From Anaerolineae bacterium (GTDB lineage: Bacteria; Chloroflexota; Anaerolineae; Anaerolineales; Villigracilaceae), in the NCBI GenBank assembly GCA_003524705.1, contig DQGV01000107.1, forward strand, positions 1 to 9,298: DNA of 9,298 nucleotides. The letters run 5' to 3'. The notes beneath the pieces were generated by a model, which made no database searches, had not been told where the DNA came from, and saw only the letters and a program-made list of their open reading frames with translations. Position numbers and translations under genes: made by a program. How positions within the stretch are numbered: the stretch's first letter is position 1; every line of letters starts with the position of its first letter. Positions 1 through 8,000 of this stretch are shown here, one piece after another.

Positions 1-148
1 TGAAGCCAAAGGCATGAGCGTTGCATTGAAAAATTTATGTGATGTGATTATCAGCATTCCAATTTCAGGAAATGTCAATTCACTCAATGTCGCCAATGCT
101 GCGTCAATTTTTATGTGGGAAGTTTATAAAAATGAAATGTCACTCTGA
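1..148 (+). CDS. SpoU/TrmH-family RNA 2'-O-methyltransferase, C-terminal fragment (5' end outside window)
   Basis: The reading frame is open from the left edge (first complete codon at base 2) to a TGA at 146-148, giving 48 residues. The fragment contains the SpoU/TrmH motif III signature: an isoleucine-proline-isoleucine-serine-glycine segment followed by SLNVANAAS and a glutamate. Upstream is a degenerate motif II (EAKGMS, where relatives have a GxEGxG-like sequence). These residues form the deep trefoil knot that binds S-adenosylmethionine, and the SLN segment belongs to the active-site knot. Enzymes of this family methylate ribose 2'-OH groups in 23S rRNA or tRNA in the cytoplasm. RlmB (23S rRNA G2251) is the likeliest subfamily, but the distinguishing N-terminal domain lies outside the window, so I give no symbol. 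A stem-loop follows about 50 bp after the stop. Family assignment is strong and subfamily is weak. Confidence 0.85.
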   Translation, partial: EAKGMSVALKNLCDVIISIPISGNVNSLNVANAASIFMWEVYKNEMSL

Positions 149-197
149 GATTCAATCTCTCATACTGAAATAAGGAAGTTTTGTGGGTCAGCATTGT

Positions 198-233
198 AAC
201 CCCGTTTCAAAGGTGACTGTTTGAAACAGGGTT
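198..233 (+). terminator. Stem-loop after the methyltransferase gene, possible weak terminator
   Basis: AACCCCGTTTCAAA at 198-211 pairs with TTTGAAACAGGGTT at 220-233. Thirteen of 14 positions pair, with a single C/A mismatch and an 8-nt loop. It lies 49 bp past the TGA of the partial methyltransferase gene and before the promoter proposed for the next gene. Only three T residues follow directly, so it is a poor intrinsic terminator. It could instead protect the 3' end of the mRNA. The structure is plain; its role is inferred. Confidence 0.5.
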
Positions 234-262
234 TGAGAATTTGCGTATTAACCTTTTATAAA
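233..262 (+). promoter_or_regulatory. Candidate promoter for the membrane-protein gene
   Basis: TTGAGA at 233-238 (5 of 6 matches to TTGACA) and TATAAA at 257-262 (5 of 6 matches to TATAAT) are separated by 18 bp. Transcription would begin near 269 and leave a leader of about 70 nt before the ATG at 339. The -35 box touches the 3' arm of the preceding stem-loop. This is a consensus match only, in AT-rich DNA where chance matches are common. Confidence 0.4.
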
Positions 263-338
263 ACAGTCCTCAGGTATCGTGTAAACCACCTTGGCGATGG
301 GATAAAATGCAAACCTAATCCACTTGAAAGAAGAAAAT

Positions 339-1040
339 ATGGGAAATCAGAAAAACAATTTTTATTTCGTTCTATATCTGGTTGGTGTGATTGCCGGGCT
401 TTTGTTAACGCTCCTCGCCACTTGGGGAGATTTGGAAGCCGCCTTCTATGGCTTTGACCGTGTCGGTGGGGTCCGCATGAGTTCTTTAAGTTGCCCAATT
501 TTGATGAATGATACTGAAACTAGCACATTTTCTATCAAACTTAGCAATTCGTTAGATAGAAATTTAGCACCATCCATCAAAACAGATGTGAGTATGCCGG
601 GCGCGCCAATTAGCAATTATGAATCTGTTTTATTGTTGCCGGGTGAATCAAAAAAATTAGAATGGCAAATCGGACCTGAAAATATTGACCTTGACCGCTT
701 CATTTTTGTACGCGCATGGTCGTATGCGGCGTATCCACAACCCGACCGCGAAGGAACATGTGGAATTATCATTCATCCATTTGGAATCAGTGGCGCAACG
801 ATCACTTGGGTTTTGGTGATTGTGAGTCTGTTGGGGACAGGAATCAGTTTGTATAAAATGAAACAGGCTGGAAGTCTAGATGGAAGCGGGATGAGAACAT
901 CACGCTATAACTTATTAGCAATCCTCATGTTGGTTGGATTAATCAATAGCTTTATCGGAATTTGGTTAGTAGGCGTTTTAATTCTTGCGGTTTCATTACT
1001 TGTTGGTGTCATATCCGCTGGTTTTTCAGTGAAGTTATAA
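339..1040 (+). CDS. Membrane protein of unknown function with N-terminal helix, outside beta-sandwich-like domain and three C-terminal helices
   Basis: The frame encodes 233 residues from the ATG at 339. A TTG five codons upstream also opens the frame but has no ribosome-binding sequence, whereas the ATG follows a purine-rich AAAGAAGA, so I prefer the ATG. Residues 8-27 form one hydrophobic helix. Residues 28-150 are polar and beta-rich, with two cysteines (C52 and C141) that could form a disulfide. A PGES segment near 101-104 followed by a LEW strand resembles immunoglobulin-like or CARDB-like sandwiches. Residues about 153-172, 191-208 and 210-229 are three further hydrophobic segments. The middle domain probably faces outside. 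No catalytic motif is visible and I cannot name a family or a function. It stands alone on this strand, with its own candidate promoter and a strong terminator directly after the stop. Confidence 0.8.
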   Translation: MGNQKNNFYFVLYLVGVIAGLLLTLLATWGDLEAAFYGFDRVGGVRMSSLSCPILMNDTETSTFSIKLSNSLDRNLAPSIKTDVSMPGAPISNYESVLLLPGESKKLEWQIGPENIDLDRFIFVRAWSYAAYPQPDREGTCGIIIHPFGISGATITWVLVIVSLLGTGISLYKMKQAGSLDGSGMRTSRYNLLAILMLVGLINSFIGIWLVGVLILAVSLLVGVISAGFSVKL

Positions 1041-1073
1041 AAAAGAGGCTGTCATTACGACAGCCTCTTTTTT
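1039..1073. terminator. Bidirectional intrinsic terminator between the converging membrane-protein gene and acnA
   Basis: Bases 1039-1053 pair perfectly with 1059-1073: a 15-bp stem with core GAGGCTGTC/GACAGCCTC and the 5-nt loop ATTAC. The stem is flanked by A residues on the left and T residues on the right, so each strand reads as a GC-rich hairpin followed by a U tract. The left arm begins inside the TAA stop of the + strand gene (1038-1040). The right arm reaches the first base of the acnA stop (1073-1075). One element therefore serves both genes with no spare sequence. Confidence 0.93.
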
Positions 1074-3769
1074 TATTTAACTAAATTTCTCAACACGGTA
1101 TGCAAAATTCCGCCGTTGCGATAATAGTTCACTTCCACTTCTGTGTTCAGCAAAGCAGTCACTTTGAATTCAACCACTTTACCATCTGATTTTTTTGCTT
1201 TGACAGTTAATTCGCTCTTGGGCTTGATGCTGTCATCCAAACCTTCGATGTCGAACACTTCGCTTCCATCCAGACCGAGAGACTCGGCATTTTGACCCTC
1301 AGCAAATCTCAGGGGAAGCACACCCATACCCACCAAATTGGAACGATGAATACGCTCAAATGATTCAGCAATGACTGCTTTCACGCCTTGCAACATCGGA
1401 CCTTTTGCCGCCCAATCTCTACTTGAGCCAGTCCCATATTCTTTGCCAGCCAAAATAATCGCGGGGATATTTTCTTGCATATACTTCATGGCTGCATCAT
1501 AAATAGACATGACTTCGCCAGAGGCGTGATGCTTTGTCCAGTTGCCTTCTTTGGGTGCAACCAATTGATTCTTCAAGCGAATATTTGCAAATGTGCCACG
1601 TGCCATCACTTGGTCGTTACCACGCCGCGCACCATAAGAATTAAAATATTGTGGTGCCACATCTTTTTCTTGCAAAAATTTTCCAGCAGGCGAATCTACG
1701 GCAATGTTGCCAGCAGGTGAAATATGGTCTGTGGTGATTGAGTCACCGAACAAACCTAACACGCGCGCGCCTTTGATTCCTTTCACTGAATCAACATCTA
1801 ATGAAATGCTTTGGAAATACGGCGGATGATGAATGTAAGTTGAGCTTTCATTCCATTCATATAAATCGCCACCGGAGACTTCAATTTCTTTCCACATGTC
1901 TGAGCCACCGAATACATCTTCATATCTTTCTTTGAACATTTCGGCTTTGACATTAACTGCAATCGTGTCGCTAATCTCTTGTTGTGTGGGCCACAAATCT
2001 TTGAGGTAAACAGGTTGACCATTTTTATCTGTGCCGAGTGATTCTTTTTCTAAATCAATATCCACAGTTCCTGCTAACGCATAAGCAACCACCAATGGAG
2101 GTGATGCCAAATAATTTGCTTTCACAAGCGGATGGACTCGTCCTTCAAAATTTCTATTTCCTGAAATCACCGCCGCGGCGACTAAGTCTGAGCCTGTTAC
2201 TGCTTTGGCAACTTCACCTGGAAGTGGACCTGAGTTTCCTATACAAGTGGTACAGCCATACGCAATGACGTTGAATCCAAGTTGGGACAATGGTTCAATC
2301 AAACCTGCTTTGTCAAGATATTCAGTCACTACACGCGAGCCGGGTGCTAATGAAGTTTTGACATAAGGTTTTACATTCAAACCTTTTTCAATTGCTTTTT
2401 TAGCAACAAGTCCAGCCGCAACCATTACTGACGGATTGCTTGTATTTGTACAAGAGGTAATTGCAGCAATGACAACTGCACCATGTTTCATTTTTTGTGA
2501 GCCACCATTGGTGCCAAATGTGGCTTCACGCGTTAGTGCATCACCAGTAAGTTCATAACCTCGGTCTTTGACGGGGGCAGTCAATGCTTTTTGAAATGTA
2601 TCCTTCATATCTGTCAATGTGACGCGGTCTTGTGGACGTTTGGGACCTGCTAATGATGGCACGACAGATGCCAAATCTAATTCAAGTGTGTCTGTAAATT
2701 CTGGGTCTGGAGAATTTGATTCGCGAAAGAGTCCTTGCTCGCGTAAATAGGCTTGGGTTAAGTCAATGGTTTGGTCTGAGCGACCAGTTAGGCGCATATA
2801 GCGAAGCGTTTCTTCATCAACAGGGAAGTAACCCATTGTGGCACCATATTCAGGAGCCATGTTTCCAATCGTGGCGCGGTCTGTCAAAGACATGCTATCT
2901 AAACCTTCACCATAGAATTCAACAAATTTATCAACCACGCCTTTTTTTCGAAGCATTTGTGTGACGGTTAAAACCAAATCGGTTGCAGTGACACCATCAC
3001 GAAGTTTTCCATAAAGTTTGAAACCGATGACATCAGGAAGAAGCATATCCATTGGTTGACCAAGCATGACGGCTTCGGCTTCGATACCGCCAACACCCCA
3101 ACCCACAACGCCTAAACCGTTAATCATGGTGGTGTGCGAATCGGTGCCGACTAAAGTATCAGGAAAGGCAAATGTTTCTTTATCAACTTGTTTGGTCATA
3201 ACGACCTCAGCAAGATTTTCCAAATTGACTTGATGCACAATGCCTGTCATTGGTGGAACCACGCGGAAGTTTGTAAATGCTTTTTGTCCCCACTTGAGAA
3301 ATTCATAACGTTCACGGTTTCGTAAAAATTCCATTTCAGTATTGCGATTCAATGCATCAGCTGTGGCAAAGAAATCTACTTGCACAGAATGGTCAATGAC
3401 CAAATCTACCGGCACAAGCGGATTAATTTTTTTCGGGTCGCCACCTAACCTTGCAACTGCGGCGCGCATGGCGGCTAAATCTACAACGGCTGGCACGCCG
3501 GTGAAATCTTGCATCACCACTCTGCCCGGCAAAAATGGAATGCCAGGGCGTGCGCCTTTGGGACTCCATGCGGCGATGTTTTTCACATCTTCTTGTTTAA
3601 TTTCTAAGTCATTACATTGACGAAGTGCGGCTTCTAACAAAATGCGAATCGAATATGGCAATTTGTTTAATTTTGTTAAACCAGCCTTTTCGAGTGCATC
3701 GAGCCGATAGATGCTGTATTCTTTTTTTCCGACCTTTAATACATCACGAGACTTAAATAAATCTTTCAT
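1073..3769 (-). CDS. acnA: Aconitate hydratase A (aconitase, AcnA/IRP1 type)
   Basis: This cytoplasmic [4Fe-4S] enzyme interconverts citrate and isocitrate through cis-aconitate in the TCA cycle. The protein has 898 residues, a normal length for the AcnA type. The cluster ligands are visible as C440 (SCTNTSNPS) and C506/C509 ([10 protein letters not shown]). Domains 1-3 run to about residue 600 and include [11 protein letters not shown] near 122-132 and [13 protein letters not shown] near 208-220. A linker follows, then the C-terminal swivel domain with [13 protein letters not shown] near 675-687 and the substrate-binding [13 protein letters not shown] near 779-791. The order of domains (swivel at the C-terminus) separates it from AcnB. 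The frame is open for 34 more codons upstream, but the ATG at 3769 has AAAAGGAG 6 nt before it and matches family N-termini, so I start there. It lies 167 bp after add and probably has its own transcription start. No residue of the active site seems to be missing. Confidence 0.97.
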   Translation of the reverse strand: MKDLFKSRDVLKVGKKEYSIYRLDALEKAGLTKLNKLPYSIRILLEAALRQCNDLEIKQEDVKNIAAWSPKGARPGIPFLPGRVVMQDFTGVPAVVDLAAMRAAVARLGGDPKKINPLVPVDLVIDHSVQVDFFATADALNRNTEMEFLRNRERYEFLKWGQKAFTNFRVVPPMTGIVHQVNLENLAEVVMTKQVDKETFAFPDTLVGTDSHTTMINGLGVVGWGVGGIEAEAVMLGQPMDMLLPDVIGFKLYGKLRDGVTATDLVLTVTQMLRKKGVVDKFVEFYGEGLDSMSLTDRATIGNMAPEYGATMGYFPVDEETLRYMRLTGRSDQTIDLTQAYLREQGLFRESNSPDPEFTDTLELDLASVVPSLAGPKRPQDRVTLTDMKDTFQKALTAPVKDRGYELTGDALTREATFGTNGGSQKMKHGAVVIAAITSCTNTSNPSVMVAAGLVAKKAIEKGLNVKPYVKTSLAPGSRVVTEYLDKAGLIEPLSQLGFNVIAYGCTTCIGNSGPLPGEVAKAVTGSDLVAAAVISGNRNFEGRVHPLVKANYLASPPLVVAYALAGTVDIDLEKESLGTDKNGQPVYLKDLWPTQQEISDTIAVNVKAEMFKERYEDVFGGSDMWKEIEVSGGDLYEWNESSTYIHHPPYFQSISLDVDSVKGIKGARVLGLFGDSITTDHISPAGNIAVDSPAGKFLQEKDVAPQYFNSYGARRGNDQVMARGTFANIRLKNQLVAPKEGNWTKHHASGEVMSIYDAAMKYMQENIPAIILAGKEYGTGSSRDWAAKGPMLQGVKAVIAESFERIHRSNLVGMGVLPLRFAEGQNAESLGLDGSEVFDIEGLDDSIKPKSELTVKAKKSDGKVVEFKVTALLNTEVEVNYYRNGGILHTVLRNLVK

Positions 3770-3775
3770 AGGTTT

Positions 3776-3783
3776 CTCCTTTT
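3776..3783 (-). promoter_or_regulatory. Strong Shine-Dalgarno of acnA that fixes its start
   Basis: Reading the minus strand, AAAAGGAG ends 6 nt before the ATG at 3769. It is the best ribosome-binding match in the window and decides against the longer open frame that runs up to 3871, whose extra 34 codons read through the intergenic hairpins. Confidence 0.85.
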
Positions 3784-3807
3784 GGTAAAAAATTTTCACC
3801 GAAGAAC

Positions 3808-3825
3808 ACAAAGGAGCGCCTTTGT
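3808..3825. repeat. Small perfect inverted repeat in the acnA leader
   Basis: ACAAAGG (3808-3814) and CCTTTGT (3819-3825) form a 7-bp stem with a 4-nt loop, about 40 nt upstream of the acnA ATG. The surrounding sequence, which reads CCTTTGTGTTCTTCGGTG on the minus strand, resembles low-complexity intergenic sequence that I recall from many environmental bacterial genomes. It may therefore be a decayed interspersed repeat and not a dedicated regulator. Only the hairpin itself is directly seen. Confidence 0.4.
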
Positions 3826-3864
3826 CATCCTTGATTTTTCTATGTTGAGGTTTTTTATTCTTTT

Positions 3865-3929
3865 GCCACAAATTACGCAGATTTTCGCTAATTTATTAAT
3901 CATTCACGCGAATTAGCGAAATTCGCGGC
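3865..3929. repeat. 65-bp imperfect palindrome between add and acnA
   Basis: An inner perfect 11-bp stem, TTTCGCTAATT (3883-3893) with AATTAGCGAAA (3911-3921), sits inside outer arms GCCACAAATT (3865-3874) and AATTCGCGGC (3920-3929). The outer arms pair with two G-U wobbles when read as minus-strand RNA, and the two stems share 2 bases. It begins 8 bp after the add stop codon. No U tract follows on the minus strand, so it is not a classical terminator. It could be a 3'-end stabiliser, an attenuator, or a copy of a dispersed palindromic repeat. Its TCGC/GCGA-rich sequence differs from the coding DNA around it. Confidence 0.6.
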
Positions 3930-3936
3930 TAAGCTT

Positions 3937-4977
3937 TTATAATTTTAATTCTTTTTTGAGCGAATTGGTTAACGCCGTTTTATCTGCATCACTCAAAAAG
4001 GCAGATTCAGCCGCCATTAATACAGACTTCTTCAAATCATCAATCTTTACATTTAATTTATCACAAGCCACCTGATATTCATTTGCCAATGTAATTCTTG
4101 AAATGCTGGGGTCATCGGTATTGATTGTGACCTTCAACCCTTTTTCAAGCATCTTTGGTAAAGGATGAGATTCAACAGAATTCACCACACCCGATTGAAA
4201 ATTACTGGTCACACACACTTCAAAGACCGTGCCACGTTCTTTCGCAAGCGATACAACTTCATCATCTTCTAAGACGCGCACCCCATGCCCGATTCTTTCA
4301 GCACCTAGATTTTCAATCGCCTCACGCACGTTGGAAGCAGGTCCCCACTCCCCAGCATGAATCGTCACGCGTAAACCTGATTCGCGGGCTTCTTTGAAAA
4401 TCCCATAAAATGGACTGGATGGAAATTCGGCTTCATTGCCTGCTAAATCCAAACCCATAAGACCATGTTTCATGTGGTCAACTGCTAACCAAGCCACTTG
4501 CTCTGCTAAATCTGGGCTTTCATGTCGATTCACAGAAGCAATCAAACTGACTTTGATTTTATGTTTCTTCGCCGCTTCTTGCGAACTTGTGATAACCCAA
4601 TCCATCACATCATGCAATGGAAAACCTTCAGCACGACTCAATGCAACGGGTGTAAAGCGTAACTCCAAATATCGAACATTATCTTTAGCGGCATCTTCCA
4701 CTGCTTCAGCAGAGACGCGATGAATCACATCTGGTGATTTATAAAACAAACGTAAGGTCTTAAATTTTTCAAGGAAATTGGTAAACGTCATGGGGTCTTG
4801 GTCTTGCACTTGCACCAAGCCACTTAAGTTCAACATTGAAACTGGAACCGTTACCCCGTGCTTCTTGGCAATATCTAACATAGTAGCCAAACGCAAAGAA
4901 CCTTCCAAATGGCGGTGTAATTCCACCTTTGGGAGAATCACATACTTGTTAAGGGGAGCAGTGTCGTCCGAAAACAA
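3937..4977 (-). CDS. add: Adenosine deaminase
   Basis: This zinc hydrolase converts adenosine or deoxyadenosine to inosine or deoxyinosine and ammonia in purine salvage, in the cytoplasm. The 346 residues match the family's usual length of about 330-360. All active-site elements can be read: the metal ligands H21 and H23 in LHRHLEGSL, H207 with catalytic E210 in IHAGE, H231 in GHGVR, and D288/D289 in NTDDPS. A GLDLAGNE segment lies near 175-182. The C-terminal CVTSN and HPLPK stretches are typical of true adenosine deaminases. Related deaminases (adenine, aminodeoxyfutalosine) share this fold, so substrate is inferred. The start is TTG at 4977, supported by GAGGAAG just upstream; an in-frame GTG 12 codons later lacks such a site. 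The gene begins 55 bp after the secA stop and is probably in the same transcript. Confidence 0.94.
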   Translation of the reverse strand: MFSDDTAPLNKYVILPKVELHRHLEGSLRLATMLDIAKKHGVTVPVSMLNLSGLVQVQDQDPMTFTNFLEKFKTLRLFYKSPDVIHRVSAEAVEDAAKDNVRYLELRFTPVALSRAEGFPLHDVMDWVITSSQEAAKKHKIKVSLIASVNRHESPDLAEQVAWLAVDHMKHGLMGLDLAGNEAEFPSSPFYGIFKEARESGLRVTIHAGEWGPASNVREAIENLGAERIGHGVRVLEDDEVVSLAKERGTVFEVCVTSNFQSGVVNSVESHPLPKMLEKGLKVTINTDDPSISRITLANEYQVACDKLNVKIDDLKKSVLMAAESAFLSDADKTALTNSLKKELKL

Positions 4978-4979
4978 AT

Positions 4980-4986
4980 CTTCCTC
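4980..4986 (-). promoter_or_regulatory. Shine-Dalgarno supporting the TTG start of add
   Basis: On the minus strand, GAGGAAG precedes TTG with 5 nt between GAGG and the start codon. The in-frame stretch further upstream lacks ATG, GTG or TTG before a stop at 5011-5013. That makes TTG at 4977 the first usable start and explains the unusual initiation codon. Confidence 0.65.
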
Positions 4987-4989
4987 AAT

Positions 4990-5034
4990 AGACCATTCAG
5001 ACCAATTAGACTAGTTCGACCTTTTAGACCTATT
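4990..5034. repeat. 9-bp tandem repeat, five imperfect copies, between secA and add
   Basis: Read on the + strand, five consecutive 9-mers share the pattern AGACCNNTT: AGACCATTC, AGACCAATT, AGACTAGTT, CGACCTTTT and AGACCTATT. They run without gaps from 4990 to 5034. The last copy overlaps the secA stop codon (5033-5035), and the first ends three bases short of the add Shine-Dalgarno (4980-4986). The repeat fills nearly the whole spacer. It may be a slipped-strand tract or a member of a dispersed repeat family. Confidence 0.8.
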
Positions 5035-8000
5035 AATTTCTACGTCTTCGTTTCTTCTTACCACTTGATGCGCCTTCACCAATTTGAACCGAAGTTTCTG
5101 TCACCGCGGCAGAAGCAACTTCACCCGTTTCAAGAGGCGTAATTTCCACACGGCGAGGTCTTGCGGCAAACGCACGTCCAATTACCAATCCACGCACATC
5201 TTCTAATAACTGCGCAAACATTTCAGAAGCTTGTGCTTTATATTGTACCAGTGGGTCACGCTGTCCGTAAGCCTCTAAACCAATTGAAACGCGCAACGCT
5301 TCAACTTTTGTTAGATACTCAACCCATAATTCACTAAACGCACCTAATAACAATTGACGATGAACTTCATTTAAAACATATTTACCAATAGATGAAGTCA
5401 ACGCGCCTCTTTCATCTTCGGTGAGGCTTGCCACAGGCGCGGATAATTTCTCTTCGCCCAAAGCCATTCTCGCCGCAGGACCAAAATCTGCAACCTTTGT
5501 CGCATTGGCACTCACCTCAGCAAATTTGCTTTGACCCCAAGTTTCTTGTAAAACTTTTTCGGCTTCTTCCAAATGATTCATGACATCATCAATCACTTCT
5601 TCTGAATCTTTGCCTTCTAACAATTGAGCGGCATAAAACGCATATGTAAAGCGATTGAAAATTTGTTTCACTTGTTTATGAGTTTTATTATCAAAAGCAG
5701 TGCGCGTACCTTGCGCCAACGTCAACAACAGACGTAATTTACCAGCGTCGGTGCTGACATCTTCTCTTTGTAATAAAACGTCAATATCACGCGCAATTTG
5801 ATTATTTAAGCGTTCGCGTTTTCTATCAAAGGCTTGGTGAGTGGTATCTAATAAAATATCGGCTAACTCATCCCAATCTGAAGGCAATGGGCTTTGTAAT
5901 TGCAGTTGTTCGCCTAAACGATTTTGAATTGCACCAATCACACGCGTAGCACTAATGACTGTCAGTTGAGCCGCTACTAAATCTTGAATTGAATCTTTCG
6001 CATCTTCTGGGTCGTCGGCTAATGCTTTTTGAATTTCATTATTAAATCGCAATTGCAAGCGGACTAAAGCATTAATCTCTTCTTGAATCTTTTGCGGACG
6101 TGGTGTTTCTTCCATATCGCGCAAAGTTTGGAAGTACGCATCCAACGCATCTTCACGGTCAGAGATTTGTGTATCTAAACTTTCTTGTGTTCGATTAATT
6201 AAGTTCTCAATTGCCTTATTCGCATGAGCGTATTCAGCTTCAATAGATTTAGAAATGATGTTTAAAGTGGAGTTCTTCACATCGTTTTGGTCAATCTGAT
6301 TCAATAACAACTTAAACCCAAAGGATGGGTACAAACCATTCTTCGACTCAAATGCAGGTTGTACTTGGTCTAACCAAGCGATTAAACGCCACGCACCTTC
6401 TTCATCTGCCAAACCTGCTTCGACACGTTTGGTCACTTCGGCTTCGAGCATTTCATTGATGTCGTCGCTCAAATCTTCTTTAACGAAGATGCGGTCACGT
6501 TGGTCATAAATTTGTTGGCGTTGTTTATTCAAAACATCGTCATATTCCAGCAAATGTTTACGAACGTCAAAGTTAGCACCTTCCACACGTGTTTGTGAAC
6601 CTTCAATAATACTGCTCACCAAACGCACTTCTAATGGAAGCGAATCATCTACTTTGAGGCGACCCATTAAATTACCAACTTGGTCACCGCCGAACAAACG
6701 CATCAAATCATCTTGCATCGAAAGATAAAAGCGTGAAGAACCCGGGTCACCCTGACGTGCCGCACGTCCGCGTAACTGATTATCAATACGACGGGCTTCA
6801 TGGCGTTCAGAACCAATGACGTGCAAGCCACCTAATTCTTTCACACGTGCCATATCTTCAAAATAACCCAAGAAATGTTTAATTTCGGCTTCATACAAAC
6901 CAAAGTTTGACGAATCCATTTTTTGCAAGGCTTCACGACGTTCTTGTAACGTCATATCAAATGGGTCTTTATAACCTGCTTTACTTAATACTCTATTGAC
7001 AGCAGAAATCACTTCTTCTGCAATTTCGCCACCGAGTTTAATATCCACACCGCGACCTGCCATGTTGGTAGCAATCGTCACAGCACCGAATGCACCTGCA
7101 CCCGCAATGATTTGTGATTCTTCAGTATGCTTGCGAGCATTCAAAACTTGATGTGGCACGCCACCTTGAAAGATTTTTTTCAATCTTTCTTTGGCAGAAT
7201 CAGGTAAGTTCAATAAAGATAAAACTGTGCCCAAATTAGTTTCATCGTCCAAACTGATGTTGGTTAATCCATGCGGTTTGATGAACGCCCGCAATGCATC
7301 AGGCGTAATCTTATCTATTGGTTCATTGAACGGGACGAGGTCAGCAATGAGGCGTCCGTCTTCTTCTAAATTATTTGCTTTCAGATAATGGTCACGCACC
7401 AAAGCGTATTGCATCAGACGGCGCACAGGTTCGGCTTTGAGTCGGTTTGATAATCTTTCAGAAGAATCAACCGAAGTGGTTCCCACTAACAAGGGACGAC
7501 CCAAGGCATGGTTGCGAACAATTTCAGTGACAATCGCGCGCAATTTCGCTTCGACTGTTTTGAAAATCATATCGGGGTAATCTTTGCGACGATAAAAAAG
7601 CGGTGTCTCTTCGCCTGCTTTTGCAAAGTATGAATATGAATACCCTTCTTCATCTTTTGCTTTGATTTCAACCAACGGCGCGTTTTTGCCATAACTTTGA
7701 TATTCAAGATTCGGCGCAACAGGCGCAACTTCTAATTTATAAATTTTATTAAACTCTTCGGCTTCGGTTAAGGCAGTACCGGTCATGCCTGCCAATTTTT
7801 GATACATGCGAAAATAATTCTGCAATGTGACCGTGGCATACGTCACCGATTCAGGCTCAACCTTTACGCCTTCTTTCGCTTCAACTGCTTGATGCAAGCC
7901 GTCACTCCACCTTCTGCCGGGCATCAAACGTCCAGTAAATTCATCTACAATGACGACTTTACCCGCTTGCACCAAATAATCTTTATTGCGATGAAATAGA

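Noticed and set aside
221..498. Short open frames of about 80 codons on both strands (221-457 +, 256-498 -)
   Set aside because: They overlap the start of the membrane-protein gene or its promoter, show no ribosome-binding site and have no protein-like pattern.
3770..3871. 34-codon N-terminal extension of acnA starting at 3871
   Set aside because: It reads through the intergenic hairpins, resembles no aconitase N-terminus, and the internal ATG at 3769 has a far better ribosome-binding site and a normal protein length.
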